This document shows, piece by piece, positions 8,706-17,975 of a DNA stretch of 64,000 nucleotides. The notes beneath the pieces were generated by a model. It was not told the origin of the DNA. It worked only from the letters and a program-made list of their open reading frames with translations, and made no database searches. The translations under genes and the position numbers were made by a program. This DNA is from Azospirillum brasilense. Lineage in GTDB: Bacteria > Pseudomonadota > Alphaproteobacteria > Azospirillales > Azospirillaceae. Numbering within the stretch: position 1 is the first letter of the stretch; each line of letters starts with the position of its first letter. Where the stretch lies: contig NZ_CP012919.1 in assembly GCF_001315015.1 (NCBI RefSeq), positions 1 through 64,000 of the forward strand, given 5' to 3'.

Positions 8706-8762
8706 TGCCTGCATCGCCCACGCACCGCGTTCAAGCGATGACCCTGAAGGGGTTCCGTCACA

Positions 8763-8872
8763 GGGCCATTCAAAGAAAGCCGCTCTTGACGGTTGCCGAT
8801 CCTCGGCACCGGCCATGCGGACAGCCGGGATTGGAGCGTCGAAGGAGTGGGCGATGCGCAGCATGGTGATGC
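8763..8872. repeat. dispersed repeat, part 2, right copy (inverted partner of 3391-3507)
   Basis: This is the reverse complement of 3391-3507 with few mismatches and one 12-base length difference. The 543-base interval 8439-8981 holds this repeat, part 1 and the tandem repeat that follows; no gene is recognised in it. Confidence 0.8.
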
Positions 8873-8912
8873 GCAGCATGGTGATGCGTAGCATGGTGTT
8901 GTGCAGGATGGC
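8853..8912. repeat. 15 bp tandem repeat, three to four units
   Basis: GATGCGCAGCATGGT occurs at 8853-8867 and 8868-8882, with one change at 8883-8897 and a degenerate fourth unit to 8912. The left-hand repeat copy contains only one unit (near 3391-3405), so the array probably grew by slippage. Confidence 0.8.
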
Positions 8913-8981
8913 CATGGCCTGGGGCACCAGCCCCGGAACTCCGGCCAGAGCCGTTTAGGCTTAGCTGAAGTCGTTGATTTT

Positions 8982-10253
8982 CTAACACTCCCCGTTACCG
9001 GCAAGAATCTTGGCGTACCAGGCCAGATACCGCTCGATCATCACCCGCTCGTCAAAATGGGCCACGGCACGGCGGCGGGCGGCGGCGGCGAGCCGTGTGC
9101 GCATCGCCTCATCCTCCAGAAGCGCCGTCAAGGCTTCAGCGGCCTCCCCGACGGCGCCCGGCGTGACGAGCAGGCCGGTTTCTCCGTCCGCGATCTGTTC
9201 GGGAATGCCGCCAACCGCCGTGGCAACGACGGGCAGGCCGCAGGCCATGGCTTCCAAGACGACGGTTGGAAAGGTATCGGCCCGAGCAAAATGAACGAAC
9301 ACATCGGCGGCCCGATAGATGTCAGCCAGCCCGCTTCCATCGGTAAGGAAGGGAAAGGACCATACCTCCACACTTCCCCATCGCGTCCGCTCCTCCAAGC
9401 CCCCCGCGACCAGCAACAGGATGCGGCGCGGCGCCAATCGGGCGGCGGCCGCGCGGACGGCCTCCTCCAGGGTCCGAACGTCCCGCCACAGGTTGGCGAG
9501 TCCACCGTTGCTGACGAGCAGCGCGACGACAGCATCCTGCGGCACGCCGAACCGATCACGCGCCGCACGGCGGTCGCCAGGCTGGAACGCTTCGATATCG
9601 ACGCCGTTGGGAAGCGTCACCGCCGCCCGGACGGACGAGGGAGGCAGGCTGCCCAAGGCGCGTTCCCGCAACCAGTCGCACGGCGCTGCGAGGAAGAAAC
9701 GGCTGGCGCCGAGCAGGTCACGTTTACGGTCCCAGTTGTTCGCCGTGTTGTCCCGCGGCAGGGGAGGGTAGATGGACAAGTCGGGGCACATCCCACATCC
9801 TGTCCGCCACCGCTCGCATTCCATCGGATGGGCGCAATGACCGGTCAGCAGCCAGCAGTCATGCAGTGTCATCACGACAGGAACCCGTGTGCTCAGCCAC
9901 GGCAGCACGCGCAGGTCGAAGTAGGCGTTGTGAAGATTGTGCAGATGAACGAGATCCGGAGGATCGTCGGCAAGGTCCAGAAGGTCCCAACTGCCCGGGT
10001 AGAAGAAATCCTCCATACCGGCGCGCAAAGCCCATTTCCGATCGTCCGGGCCCGCGGGCGGCGGTGCCGCCGGGTTGCGCGACGGCCGGTTGCGATCCCG
10101 AGACAGGGGCCTGACCCAATCATGGTCCAGCCGCTTGAATCCGACGGCCAACGTGGCCTCATGCCCTGCGAACCGGTACCCGGCCGTCAGCCGGAAGGCG
10201 ATCCGCTCCGCCCCACCTTCCTGATCGGCCAGACTTACCGTAAGGACGCGCAT
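8982..10253 (-). CDS. glycosyltransferase family 4 with Cys cluster
   Basis: Protein of 423 residues. It begins MRVLTVSLADQEGGAERIAF, the glycine-rich N-terminal loop of GT-B enzymes. VHLHNLHNAYFDLRVLPWL and MTLHDCWLLTGHCAHPMEC are followed by GCGMCPDL, a Cys cluster seen in a subset of WcaC-like GT4 enzymes and possibly a metal site. The donor site is DTFPTVVLEAMACGLPVVA. An in-frame GTG at 10316 and ATG at 10307 exist upstream, but the extra residues are encoded by a 13 bp tandem repeat and look non-conserved, so the ATG at 10253 is preferred. Its product would add a sugar to the surface glycan. Confidence 0.83.
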   Translation of the reverse strand: MRVLTVSLADQEGGAERIAFRLTAGYRFAGHEATLAVGFKRLDHDWVRPLSRDRNRPSRNPAAPPPAGPDDRKWALRAGMEDFFYPGSWDLLDLADDPPDLVHLHNLHNAYFDLRVLPWLSTRVPVVMTLHDCWLLTGHCAHPMECERWRTGCGMCPDLSIYPPLPRDNTANNWDRKRDLLGASRFFLAAPCDWLRERALGSLPPSSVRAAVTLPNGVDIEAFQPGDRRAARDRFGVPQDAVVALLVSNGGLANLWRDVRTLEEAVRAAAARLAPRRILLLVAGGLEERTRWGSVEVWSFPFLTDGSGLADIYRAADVFVHFARADTFPTVVLEAMACGLPVVATAVGGIPEQIADGETGLLVTPGAVGEAAEALTALLEDEAMRTRLAAAARRRAVAHFDERVMIERYLAWYAKILAGNGEC

Positions 10254-10257
10254 GCGC

Positions 10258-10290
10258 AACGGGAGTGGGGAACGGGAGTGGGGAACGGGG
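10258..10290. repeat. 13 bp tandem repeat at the start of the GT4 gene
   Basis: AACGGGAGTGGGG occurs at 10258-10270 and 10271-10283, with a partial third unit. It lies 5 to 37 bases upstream of the ATG at 10253, inside the possible upstream-start extension. Confidence 0.8.
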
Positions 10291-10453
10291 GGACGGACCA
10301 CAGGCATTCTCTTCACGGCGGCAGACTTGCAACAGGACCGATCTTACATTCTGTGGAGCTATGCGGGAAACTGGGTGATGACGGGCTGAGGAAGGCGGCG
10401 TATCGAGGCGGGTGACGAAGCCTGCCAGAACCTCCACGAGGGAGCGATACGTC

Positions 10454-11328
10454 ATGGACGAGAATAGCAAGGTTGTCCGGTTGCGTCAGCCGGAGGAGAT
10501 CGAGATGACCCGCTGACGGCCATCCTCCGTGCCGGTGCCCGCCGGTTGCTGGAACAGGCCATCGAGGCGGAGGCGGACGCCTTTCTGGCGTCGATGAGAG
10601 ACGTGAAGCTGCCGGACGGCCGCGAGCGGGTGGTCCGGCACGGCCACGGCCCGGAGCGGGCGATCCAGACCGGCATCGGGCCGGTCCCGGTGCGCCGGGT
10701 TAAGGTGCGCGACCGCGGAGCGGAGAATGACGCCGAGCGCATCCGCTTCACCTCGGGGCTGCTGCCGCGCTGGGCACGCCGCACCCGCAGCCTGGACGCG
10801 TTGCTGCCCATCCTCTCCTTGCGCGGCTTCTCCACCGGCGACTTCCAGGAGGCGCTCGGGGCCTTGCTCGGCCGGGACGCCCCGAACCTGTCGCCCCCGG
10901 TGATCGGCCGGCTGAAGGAGGAGTGGGTGGCCGACTACGCACGCTGGCAACGGCGCGACCGGTCGGCGCGGCGCTATGTGTATGTCTGGGCCGACGGCGT
11001 TTATCTCCAGGCCCGCATGGAGCCGAGCGCGGACTGCATGCTGGTGATCATCGGCGCCACCCCGGAGGGCCACAAGGAACTGGTCGGCTTCCAGATCGGC
11101 GTGCGCGAGAGCGCCCAGAATTGGCGCGAACTGCTGATCGACCTCCAGGCCCGCGGCCTCACCACCGCCCCCGAACTCGCCGTCGCCGATGGCGCGCTGG
11201 GCTTCTGGAAGGCGCTGGAGGAGGTCTTCCCGACCACCCGGCACCAGCGCTGCTGGCGGCACACCATCCGGACGCAATCCGACAACCGGCTCCTTCGGGA
11301 CATCATGCCCCGGCGGTGGAGGGCGTAG
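10454..11328 (+). pseudogene. IS256-family (mutator-type) transposase, frameshifted and truncated
   Basis: The 5' part starts MDENSKVVRLRQPEEIE at 10454 and then shifts frame near 10503; the next frame carries LTAILRAGARRLLEQAIEAE and continues through RVVRHGHGPERAIQTGIGPV, LSLRGFSTGDFQEAL and the catalytic-core stretches YVYVWADGVYLQARM and HKELVGFQIG. Sequence resembling IS256 ends at HQRCW near 11262, about 270 residues into a family that is usually about 400. From there the DNA belongs to the recombinase relic on the other strand. The element is therefore inactive. Confidence 0.85.
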
Positions 11329-11706
11329 CGGAATAACATGACGGATCTTCAACGTGTCTTCACCCACGATGATGCGCTCGATGACGAGCTGCAAGATGGC
11401 CTGTCGGTCGGCAAAGGTGGCGTCCCGCAGCCGCCCTTGGATGCGTTCGCAGAAGGCGGTCAGGTTCGCGATCACCTCCCGCGCGTTCGCCCGTTGCTGA
11501 CGAAGTTGCTCGACGTGCTCCAACTCCAACGCCAAGGCTTGGCGCTGATCGGCCAGATGTCGGCGGCGCTCCGCAAGTTCGTCAAGTCTCAGTACACCGG
11601 CTTGGTAGGCATCCAGAAGGCGTTGATCGGCCTGGGACAGACGGCGCAGGCGTTGATGAACGGTATCCGTCAGGGGCGCCCCACCTGGCCGACTTGGCGC
11701 TGAGGC
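11262..11706 (-). pseudogene. large serine recombinase, C-terminal fragment
   Basis: The minus-strand frame reads LTDTVHQRLRRLSQADQRLL, DAYQAGVLRLDELAERRRHL, a long coiled-coil, then DRQAILQLVIERIIVGEDTL and KIRHVIPLRPPPPG. This is the characteristic coiled-coil and tail of large serine recombinases of the phage/ICE integrase type. The catalytic N-terminal domain is absent; the 5' side ends against the IS66 remnant. A site-specific element probably once sat here. Confidence 0.75.
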
Positions 11707-11748
11707 CAGTAGTTTCCCGCGCGAACCGATCATCAGCGGGAGGCGGCG

Positions 11749-11945
11749 ATGGGGTCGACGGTGGCGGGCTCGGCCGAGTCGTTTTGGCGGGGGCACGTTG
11801 AGGCGTGGCGGGCGAGTGGCCGGAGCCGCAGCGATTACTGCGCGGCGCAGGGGTTGTCGCGCAAGACCTTCGGCTGGTGGGCCTGGCGGCTCGATCGCAA
11901 CCGTCGGCCGGCGGAGGTGGCGGGCCAAGCCGGGCGTTTCCTTGG
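11749..11945 (+). pseudogene. IS66-type accessory protein TnpA, truncated
   Basis: From the ATG at 11749 the protein reads SFWRGHVEAWRASGRSRSDY and GLSRKTFGWWAWRL, the helix-turn-helix region of the IS66 orfA/TnpA protein. Homology stops near 11940, where the frame runs into a glycosyltransferase remnant. TnpB and TnpC are absent. Confidence 0.75.
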
Positions 11946-12414
11946 ATGTACGACCGCTTCTCGCTGGGGTATTTTCTGACCGCGGCCGAATTCGCCGGCG
12001 CGACCGTCTGCGGGGCCGCGCAGTCCGCGATCCCGGGCTTCGCCGGTTACTATCTCGACACCCTGCCGGACGGTGAGATCCGCAAGTTGGCCGAGACGAA
12101 CATCGTGCTGAATTGCCATCTCGATGCCGCCGGGCCCTACGCCAACAATCTCCGCCTTTACGAAGCCACAGGGGTCGGTTCGTTCCTGCTCACCGATTGG
12201 AAGCCCAACCTTCACAGTCCGTTCGAGATTGGTACCGAGGTTGCCGCCTACCGCGATGCCGGCGACGCCGTTCGCCTGATCCGGCAGTACGAGGAGTACT
12301 CGGAGGAGTGCCGTACCATTGCTGAAGCCGGACAGCGGCGGACGTCACACCTACGGGCATTGGGCCGCGAAACTGACCGATATGCTTGGAGCTCTATTCC
12401 CAGGTCGGCTATGA
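11946..12414 (+). pseudogene. glycosyltransferase C-terminal fragment, frameshifted
   Basis: The frame reads MYDRFSLGYFLTAAEFAGAT, then IPGFAGYYLDTLPDGEI, IVLNCHLDAAGPYANNLRLY and EATGVGSFLLTDWKPNL, then AYRDAGDAVRLIRQYEEY. This is the donor-binding C-terminal domain of CgeB-like glycosyltransferases (Glyco_trans_1_2). The 5' half has been replaced by IS66 DNA. Near 12340 the frame shifts, and HTYGHWAAKLTDMLGALFPG continues to a stop at 12412-12414. It is a dead remnant of a GT gene that may once have preceded the sugar dehydrogenase. Confidence 0.78.
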
Positions 12415-12519
12415 CAGGCCGACGCTGGCCTGCTGCAATCCCGAACGTTCCATGACGGTGAGGGGGATGCCACCACAGGCCCTCCCAGCCTTGTCACCAT
12501 CTGAGGAAGCCTTGCCACC

Positions 12520-13812
<1,293 letters not shown>

Positions 13813-13854
13813 CTGCGGCCCGCTTTGAGCGGAAGTAATATCAAGACTCGCGGA

Positions 13855-14030
13855 TCATGAGCGATGCGCCCAGTCGCGCAGTCCGATGGATATAATGGTC
13901 CGGGGCTGCTCGACGAGGGCGTTCCAGGCGAAGCAGCAGTGATCGAGGATGTCCTGGTAGGAGGCGAATATCCGGTTGGAGAGCCAATTGTCGCGTATGT
14001 ACTGCCAGATGTTCTGACCTGAGACCGGAA
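13855..14030 (-). pseudogene. IS630-family transposase, C-terminal fragment
   Basis: The minus-strand frame reads NIWQYIRDNWLSNRIFASYQ, DILDHCCFAWNALVEQP and IISIGLRDWAH to a stop at 13855. This is the extreme C-terminus of IS630-family DDE transposases. Everything upstream of it is missing, and it abuts an IS3 orfA fragment. Confidence 0.8.
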
Positions 14031-14078
14031 AAATCCTCCAGGCATAGGTAGAGTCCGTCATCGAGAGGAGACGGACGG

Positions 14079-14210
14079 ATGAGACGCAGCCGGTTCAGCG
14101 AGGAGCAGATCATCGGCATCCTGAAGGAGCAGGAGGCCGGTCAGAAGACGGCGGACGTGTGCCGCCGGCATGGGATCAGCGAGGCCACCTTCTACGTACG
14201 CCTCCGGTGA
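14079..14210 (+). pseudogene. IS3-family orfA, truncated
   Basis: MRRSRFSEEQIIGILKEQEA followed by DVCRRHGISEATFY is the helix-turn-helix start of the IS3 family (IS407-like) OrfA. GAGGAG lies about 10 bases upstream of the ATG. The frame stops after 43 codons where the sequence changes to the next relic, so no OrfB is present. Confidence 0.8.
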
Positions 14211-14307
14211 GCCTTTCAATTACCCACATCCTGCCGGTTCGTCGGTGACGGCGGCCCCGCCCCGAACCCGAGCAGTCTCCAGCCTGTTGGCATCGAACGA
14301 TGTTCGG

Positions 14308-15054
14308 GTGGTGCCGAAGGCTGTGGGTATCAACGCGTGGATCGAGGATGAACTGGCCGGCTGGCACTTTGCCGATGAGCGTCTGGGCCGGCGGCTGAGC
14401 ACGTTGCTCGATCAGATGGCCGGGGCGATAGGCGACAGCATCCCCTTGGCCTGCCAGGACTGGGCCAGCACCAAGGCGGCCTACCGGTTCTTTGCCAACG
14501 ACCGGGTGAGCGAAGCGGAGATCCTCGCCAGCCACTTCGATTCGACACGCCAGCGGGTCGCCGCGACCTCCGGCCCCATCCTGGTTATTCAGGACACTAC
14601 GGAGTTCTCCTTCCAGCGCGAGCATCCCGAGAAGATCGGCCAGACCTGCCGGGTAAACAGCGGTCAGGATCAGGACGGCCGGTTCCGCATGCACACCGTG
14701 TGTGGGCTGCTGATGCACGCCAGCTTGGTGGTCACGACCGAAGGCCTGCCCATGGGCCTCGGCGCCGTCAAGTTCTGGACCCGGACCAAGTTCAAGGGAA
14801 CCGCCGCTCTCAAGAGAAAGATCAACCCGACGCGGATGCCCATCGAGCAGAAGGAGAGCGTCCGCTGGCTGGAGAACCTGCGCTGGACCACGGAGCGGTT
14901 CGGCGATCCCGACCGCTGCATCCATGTCGGAGATCGCGAGAGCGACATCTACGAACTGTTCTGTCTGGCTCAGGAAATGGGCATGCACTTCCTGGTGCGA
15001 ACTTGCGTCGACCGGCTTGCTCTCGGCGTCCCTCGGCAAATTGCAGCACGGTGA
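14308..15054 (+). pseudogene. IS4-family (Tn5/IS50-like) transposase, 3' truncated
   Basis: The frame reads NAWIEDELAGWHFADERLGR, DWASTKAAYRFFANDRVSEA, ILVIQDTTEFSFQ (first catalytic Asp region) and GLLMHASLVVTTEGLPMGL, then CIHVGDRESDIYELF (second catalytic Asp). This is a Tn5-type DDE transposase. Homology ends near HFLVRTCVDR (about 15010), roughly 230 residues into a family of about 450, so the third catalytic residue (Glu) is missing. The frame is open upstream to 14170 without homology. Confidence 0.85.
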
Positions 15055-15247
15055 CCAGCGCCAGCCGCCACGGCACCAAGCTGGGCTGACCGCGCATCGG
15101 GAACAACTCGGTGAACGTGCTGTCCTCGAACAGACCGCCGAGATCGTCACGCATGCGGAGGGTAATGTTGCCCTTCTGAAAGGCGGCTCTGGCGACTTGC
15201 ACGGTGCGCTCCGGCACCGGCCTGATCGGCTCCGGCTTCAGGCGCAT
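15030..15247 (-). pseudogene. IS1182-family transposase, N-terminal fragment
   Basis: The ATG at 15247 is preceded by GGAAGGAGGG. The protein reads MRLKPEPIRPVPERTVQVAR, then FEDSTFTELFPMRGQPSLVP and WRLALVTVLQFAEG, the N-terminus of IS1182 transposases. It is cut near 15035, where the IS4-type relic ends from the other side. The stretch 15248-15399 shows nothing recognisable. Confidence 0.78.
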
Positions 15248-15399
15248 GGTGGTCCCTCCTTCCCAGGATAGACCTCGAACAGCAGCACCAGCCGCGCCGT
15301 CATAGGCTCCCGCCGATTTCGCCAACGGCATCAGATTCTGCGATGCCCCCGGATCGCGCGAACCGTCCGGGGTTTTCCAATTGCAGTCGACAGTGGCGG

Positions 15400-16884
15400 T
15401 CAGAACGCCTTCAGCTTCTTCCAGGCGAACAGCACCATGCGCAGCAGCAGCCAACCGTGGCTGAAGCGGCTGATCTGCGTCTCGCCGTAGCTGCGGTCGG
15501 CATAGCGGATCGGCACCTCGACGATCTCCAGGTTCAGTTTGGACGCGCCGAAGATCAGGTCGAAGTCGCCGAACGGGTCGAAGTCGCCGAAGTAGTGGCG
15601 GTTCGCCACGATCTGGTCGTAGTCGCTCTTCCACAGCACCTTCGTGCCGCACAGCGTGTCGGTGAAGCGCGTGTTCAGCAGGAAGGAGAAGATGCGGGCG
15701 AAGGCGCGGTTGGCGATCCAGTTCAGGAAGCGCATGGCTTGGTCGTCCATCGGGTAGACCAGGCGCGTGCCGTTGATGAACTCGCCCTGGCCGGACGCGA
15801 TGGCGCGGTAGAATTTCGGCAGGCTCTCCGGCGGGACGGTCAGGTCGGCGTCGAGGATGATGAGAATGTCCCCGCGCGCCGCGTTGAAGCCGGCGCGCAC
15901 CGCGTCGCCCTTACCCTTGCCGGGCTGCTTCATGACCTTGATGTCCCAGTCCGGGTAGGCGGCCTGGACGCGCAGGCATTCCTCGTAGGTGTTGTCCTGG
16001 CTGTTGCCCTCGACGTAGATGACCTCCAGGTCCGGGCAGAAACGCGGCAGGCGGCGGATGGCGTTCTCGATGTTGCCGCGCTCGTTCCGGCAGGGGACCA
16101 GCACCGTGCAGGACGGCTGCTTCTCCGGCGCCCGCGGGCCGGGACGGGCCACCACGTAGTTGCGCAGGCACAGCTTCCGGACGCCGGGTAGCGGGGCGAT
16201 GCTGCGGTTGATCAGCGTGCCGAGGCCGAGCAGGCGGCGTGGCACAAGCTGGCGCCACTCCCGCTTCACCGGCTGCCAGCCGGCCAACGTCAGCAGTCCG
16301 GCGATGTCAGCACTGGACAGCCAGTTGAGCTGGCCCTGCGGCATCTTCAGCCCGAGCTTCTCGGCAAGGCCCAGCACCGGCTCCCACAGGCGGGAATGGT
16401 AGCTGACGATGATGCGGGTGCGCGGTGTAGCGAACCGGTGCAGGTGGCGCAGCGTCTCCTCGATGTCGTCGAGAAAGCCGATGGTGTCGGACAGCAGGAT
16501 CACGTCGAAGGTGCCGGTGACCCCTGCCAGGACCGCCGGGTCCTCCGCGTTGCCGGTGTGGAACTCCAGCCCCGGATGGCGCTGCTGTGCCCGCTCGACC
16601 ATCGCCGAGCTGAGGTCGATGCCCACGCCGCGCGACGGCTGGAGGAAGGCCAGCGTGTCGCCCGTGCCGCAGCCGACCTCCAGCACCGAGGCATTCTCCG
16701 GCACGAGGAAGCGCAGATAGGCGCGGTCGGCCTCGTGGAAGGCGCTGTTCCGCTCGACCCAGCGATCGCGCTCCGCCGCTAGCCGGTCGAACAGCTCTCT
16801 CACCCCCTGCTGGCGGGGCGACAGGGTGCGCGTTTCGCCGGCGGTGGGGGCGCCGGCCACGGTTTCAAGGGCTTCAACGGTCAT
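15400..16884 (-). CDS. methyltransferase-GT2 fusion (dolichyl-phosphate-mannose-synthase-like)
   Basis: Protein of 494 residues with two enzyme domains. The first is a class I methyltransferase with VLEVGCGTGDTLAFLQ near residues 68-80 and ILLSDTIGFLDDIEETL. The second, from about residue 260, is a GT2 domain with VLVPCRNERGNIENAI, YVEGNSQDNTYEE and the metal site ILDADLTVPPE, resembling DPM1-type enzymes that glycosylate a polyprenyl phosphate. The C-terminal FSHGWLLLRMVLFAWKKL may be membrane-associated. The ATG at 16884 is chosen over 16950 because the extension is shadow of the upstream gene, which it overlaps by 11 bases. It probably makes a lipid-linked sugar used by a GT-C enzyme. Confidence 0.85.
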   Translation of the reverse strand: MTVEALETVAGAPTAGETRTLSPRQQGVRELFDRLAAERDRWVERNSAFHEADRAYLRFLVPENASVLEVGCGTGDTLAFLQPSRGVGIDLSSAMVERAQQRHPGLEFHTGNAEDPAVLAGVTGTFDVILLSDTIGFLDDIEETLRHLHRFATPRTRIIVSYHSRLWEPVLGLAEKLGLKMPQGQLNWLSSADIAGLLTLAGWQPVKREWRQLVPRRLLGLGTLINRSIAPLPGVRKLCLRNYVVARPGPRAPEKQPSCTVLVPCRNERGNIENAIRRLPRFCPDLEVIYVEGNSQDNTYEECLRVQAAYPDWDIKVMKQPGKGKGDAVRAGFNAARGDILIILDADLTVPPESLPKFYRAIASGQGEFINGTRLVYPMDDQAMRFLNWIANRAFARIFSFLLNTRFTDTLCGTKVLWKSDYDQIVANRHYFGDFDPFGDFDLIFGASKLNLEIVEVPIRYADRSYGETQISRFSHGWLLLRMVLFAWKKLKAF

Positions 16885-17911
16885 GGGTACGGTCCGAAAC
16901 AGCGTTTCCGGAAGCGCTTTGGCTTCCGCGGGACAGGGCGAGCCAAGCAAGGCCGCCGGGAAGAGCCGTCAGCGTCACCGACAGCCCGATCATCAGGGAA
17001 AGCAGAAGGGCATCCTCGAACGGAACGCCGAACAGGGCGAAGCCAGCCACCATCGTGCCCTCGCGCACACCCCAGCCGTTCAGTGAGATCGGCAACGCCG
17101 TCGCGATGATCGCGGTCGGCATCACCGCCAGGATATCGAACGGGCCGAGGGACAGGCCTATGGCCCGCGCGTAGAGCAGGGTGGCGGCCAGCGTGCAGAT
17201 GTGGACCAGCACGCTGTGGCCGAGCGCCTTCAGTGTGGCCGGCGCCAGAAAGGCGGCGCGCAGCCGCGCGACCAGGGTGAAGGCGGCGTTCACCAGCCGG
17301 TGCGTGCGCAAGGCCCCCGGCAGCGGCAGGCGGTCGATGGACAGGCCGGCGGCGAAGCCTGCCACCCCCAGCAGGACCAGCACCGGCAGCATCCAGGCCA
17401 TGTCCGGCGGCACCACGGCGGCCAGCCGCGGCAAGCCGGCGAACAGCAGCAGGCACACGCCGAGCAGGGCGAGCAGGCGGTCCAGCACCAACGCCAGGAT
17501 CACCGCGCCGGGGGATTGCCCTTCCTTCCAAGTCAGCCAGCCGCGCACCGCGTCGCCGCCGATGGCGCCGGGCAGCACCTGCCCGAAGAACAGGCTGGCG
17601 GCCATCAGCATCAGCGCCTTCACCGGGCCGATTACCAGACCGGTAGCCCGGCAGGCGGCGCGCCAGCGTTCGCCGGCGAAGAGGACGGCGAGGAAGCTCA
17701 ACCCCAGCCCCAGCAGAAGCGGCGGCAGGGGCGCGTTCGCCAACCGGTGCGCCATGCCCGCCCAATCCGCCTGGGACATCAGCCAGCCGACGAGCGCCAC
17801 CGTGAGCCCGACCTTCCCGAGAAGCGGCAGGATCTTGTGCCCGGAACGGGTCGGGACGGGTAAAATGGCTTCGGATCTCATCGGCGGAACAATCGGATCG
17901 CGGCGTTTCAT
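16874..17911 (-). CDS. lysylphosphatidylglycerol synthase TM-region family protein (UPF0104)
   Basis: Polytopic membrane protein of about 345 residues with 8 or so hydrophobic segments, for example VGLTVALVGWLMSQADWAGM, LLLGLGLSFLAVLFAGERW and the family-typical FFGQVLPGAIGGDAVRGWL and LPISLNGWGVREG. Members of this family resemble the membrane half of MprF and often sit beside DPM-like GTs in polysaccharide loci, where a lipid-flipping role has been suggested. It overlaps the methyltransferase-GT2 gene by 11 bases, so the two form an operon. Starts at 17935 (GTG), 17911 and 17881 are all possible; none has a clear ribosome site. Confidence 0.8.
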   Translation of the reverse strand: MKRRDPIVPPMRSEAILPVPTRSGHKILPLLGKVGLTVALVGWLMSQADWAGMAHRLANAPLPPLLLGLGLSFLAVLFAGERWRAACRATGLVIGPVKALMLMAASLFFGQVLPGAIGGDAVRGWLTWKEGQSPGAVILALVLDRLLALLGVCLLLFAGLPRLAAVVPPDMAWMLPVLVLLGVAGFAAGLSIDRLPLPGALRTHRLVNAAFTLVARLRAAFLAPATLKALGHSVLVHICTLAATLLYARAIGLSLGPFDILAVMPTAIIATALPISLNGWGVREGTMVAGFALFGVPFEDALLLSLMIGLSVTLTALPGGLAWLALSRGSQSASGNAVSDRTHDR

Positions 17912-17975
17912 ACGAATTGCGGCAGGCGGGCGCACTGTAACGTTCTACCAGGAAGATTACCACGCCTTCCGTTCT

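Noticed and set aside
5680..8721. A 1013-codon minus-strand open frame spanning two genes
   Set aside because: Only the part from 7221 down shows GT2 homology; the rest is out-of-frame shadow of the TPR gene, whose own frame has clear helix repeats.
8853..8912. Tandem 15 bp units considered as a CRISPR array
   Set aside because: There are no spacers between units and no cas gene nearby; it is a simple tandem repeat.
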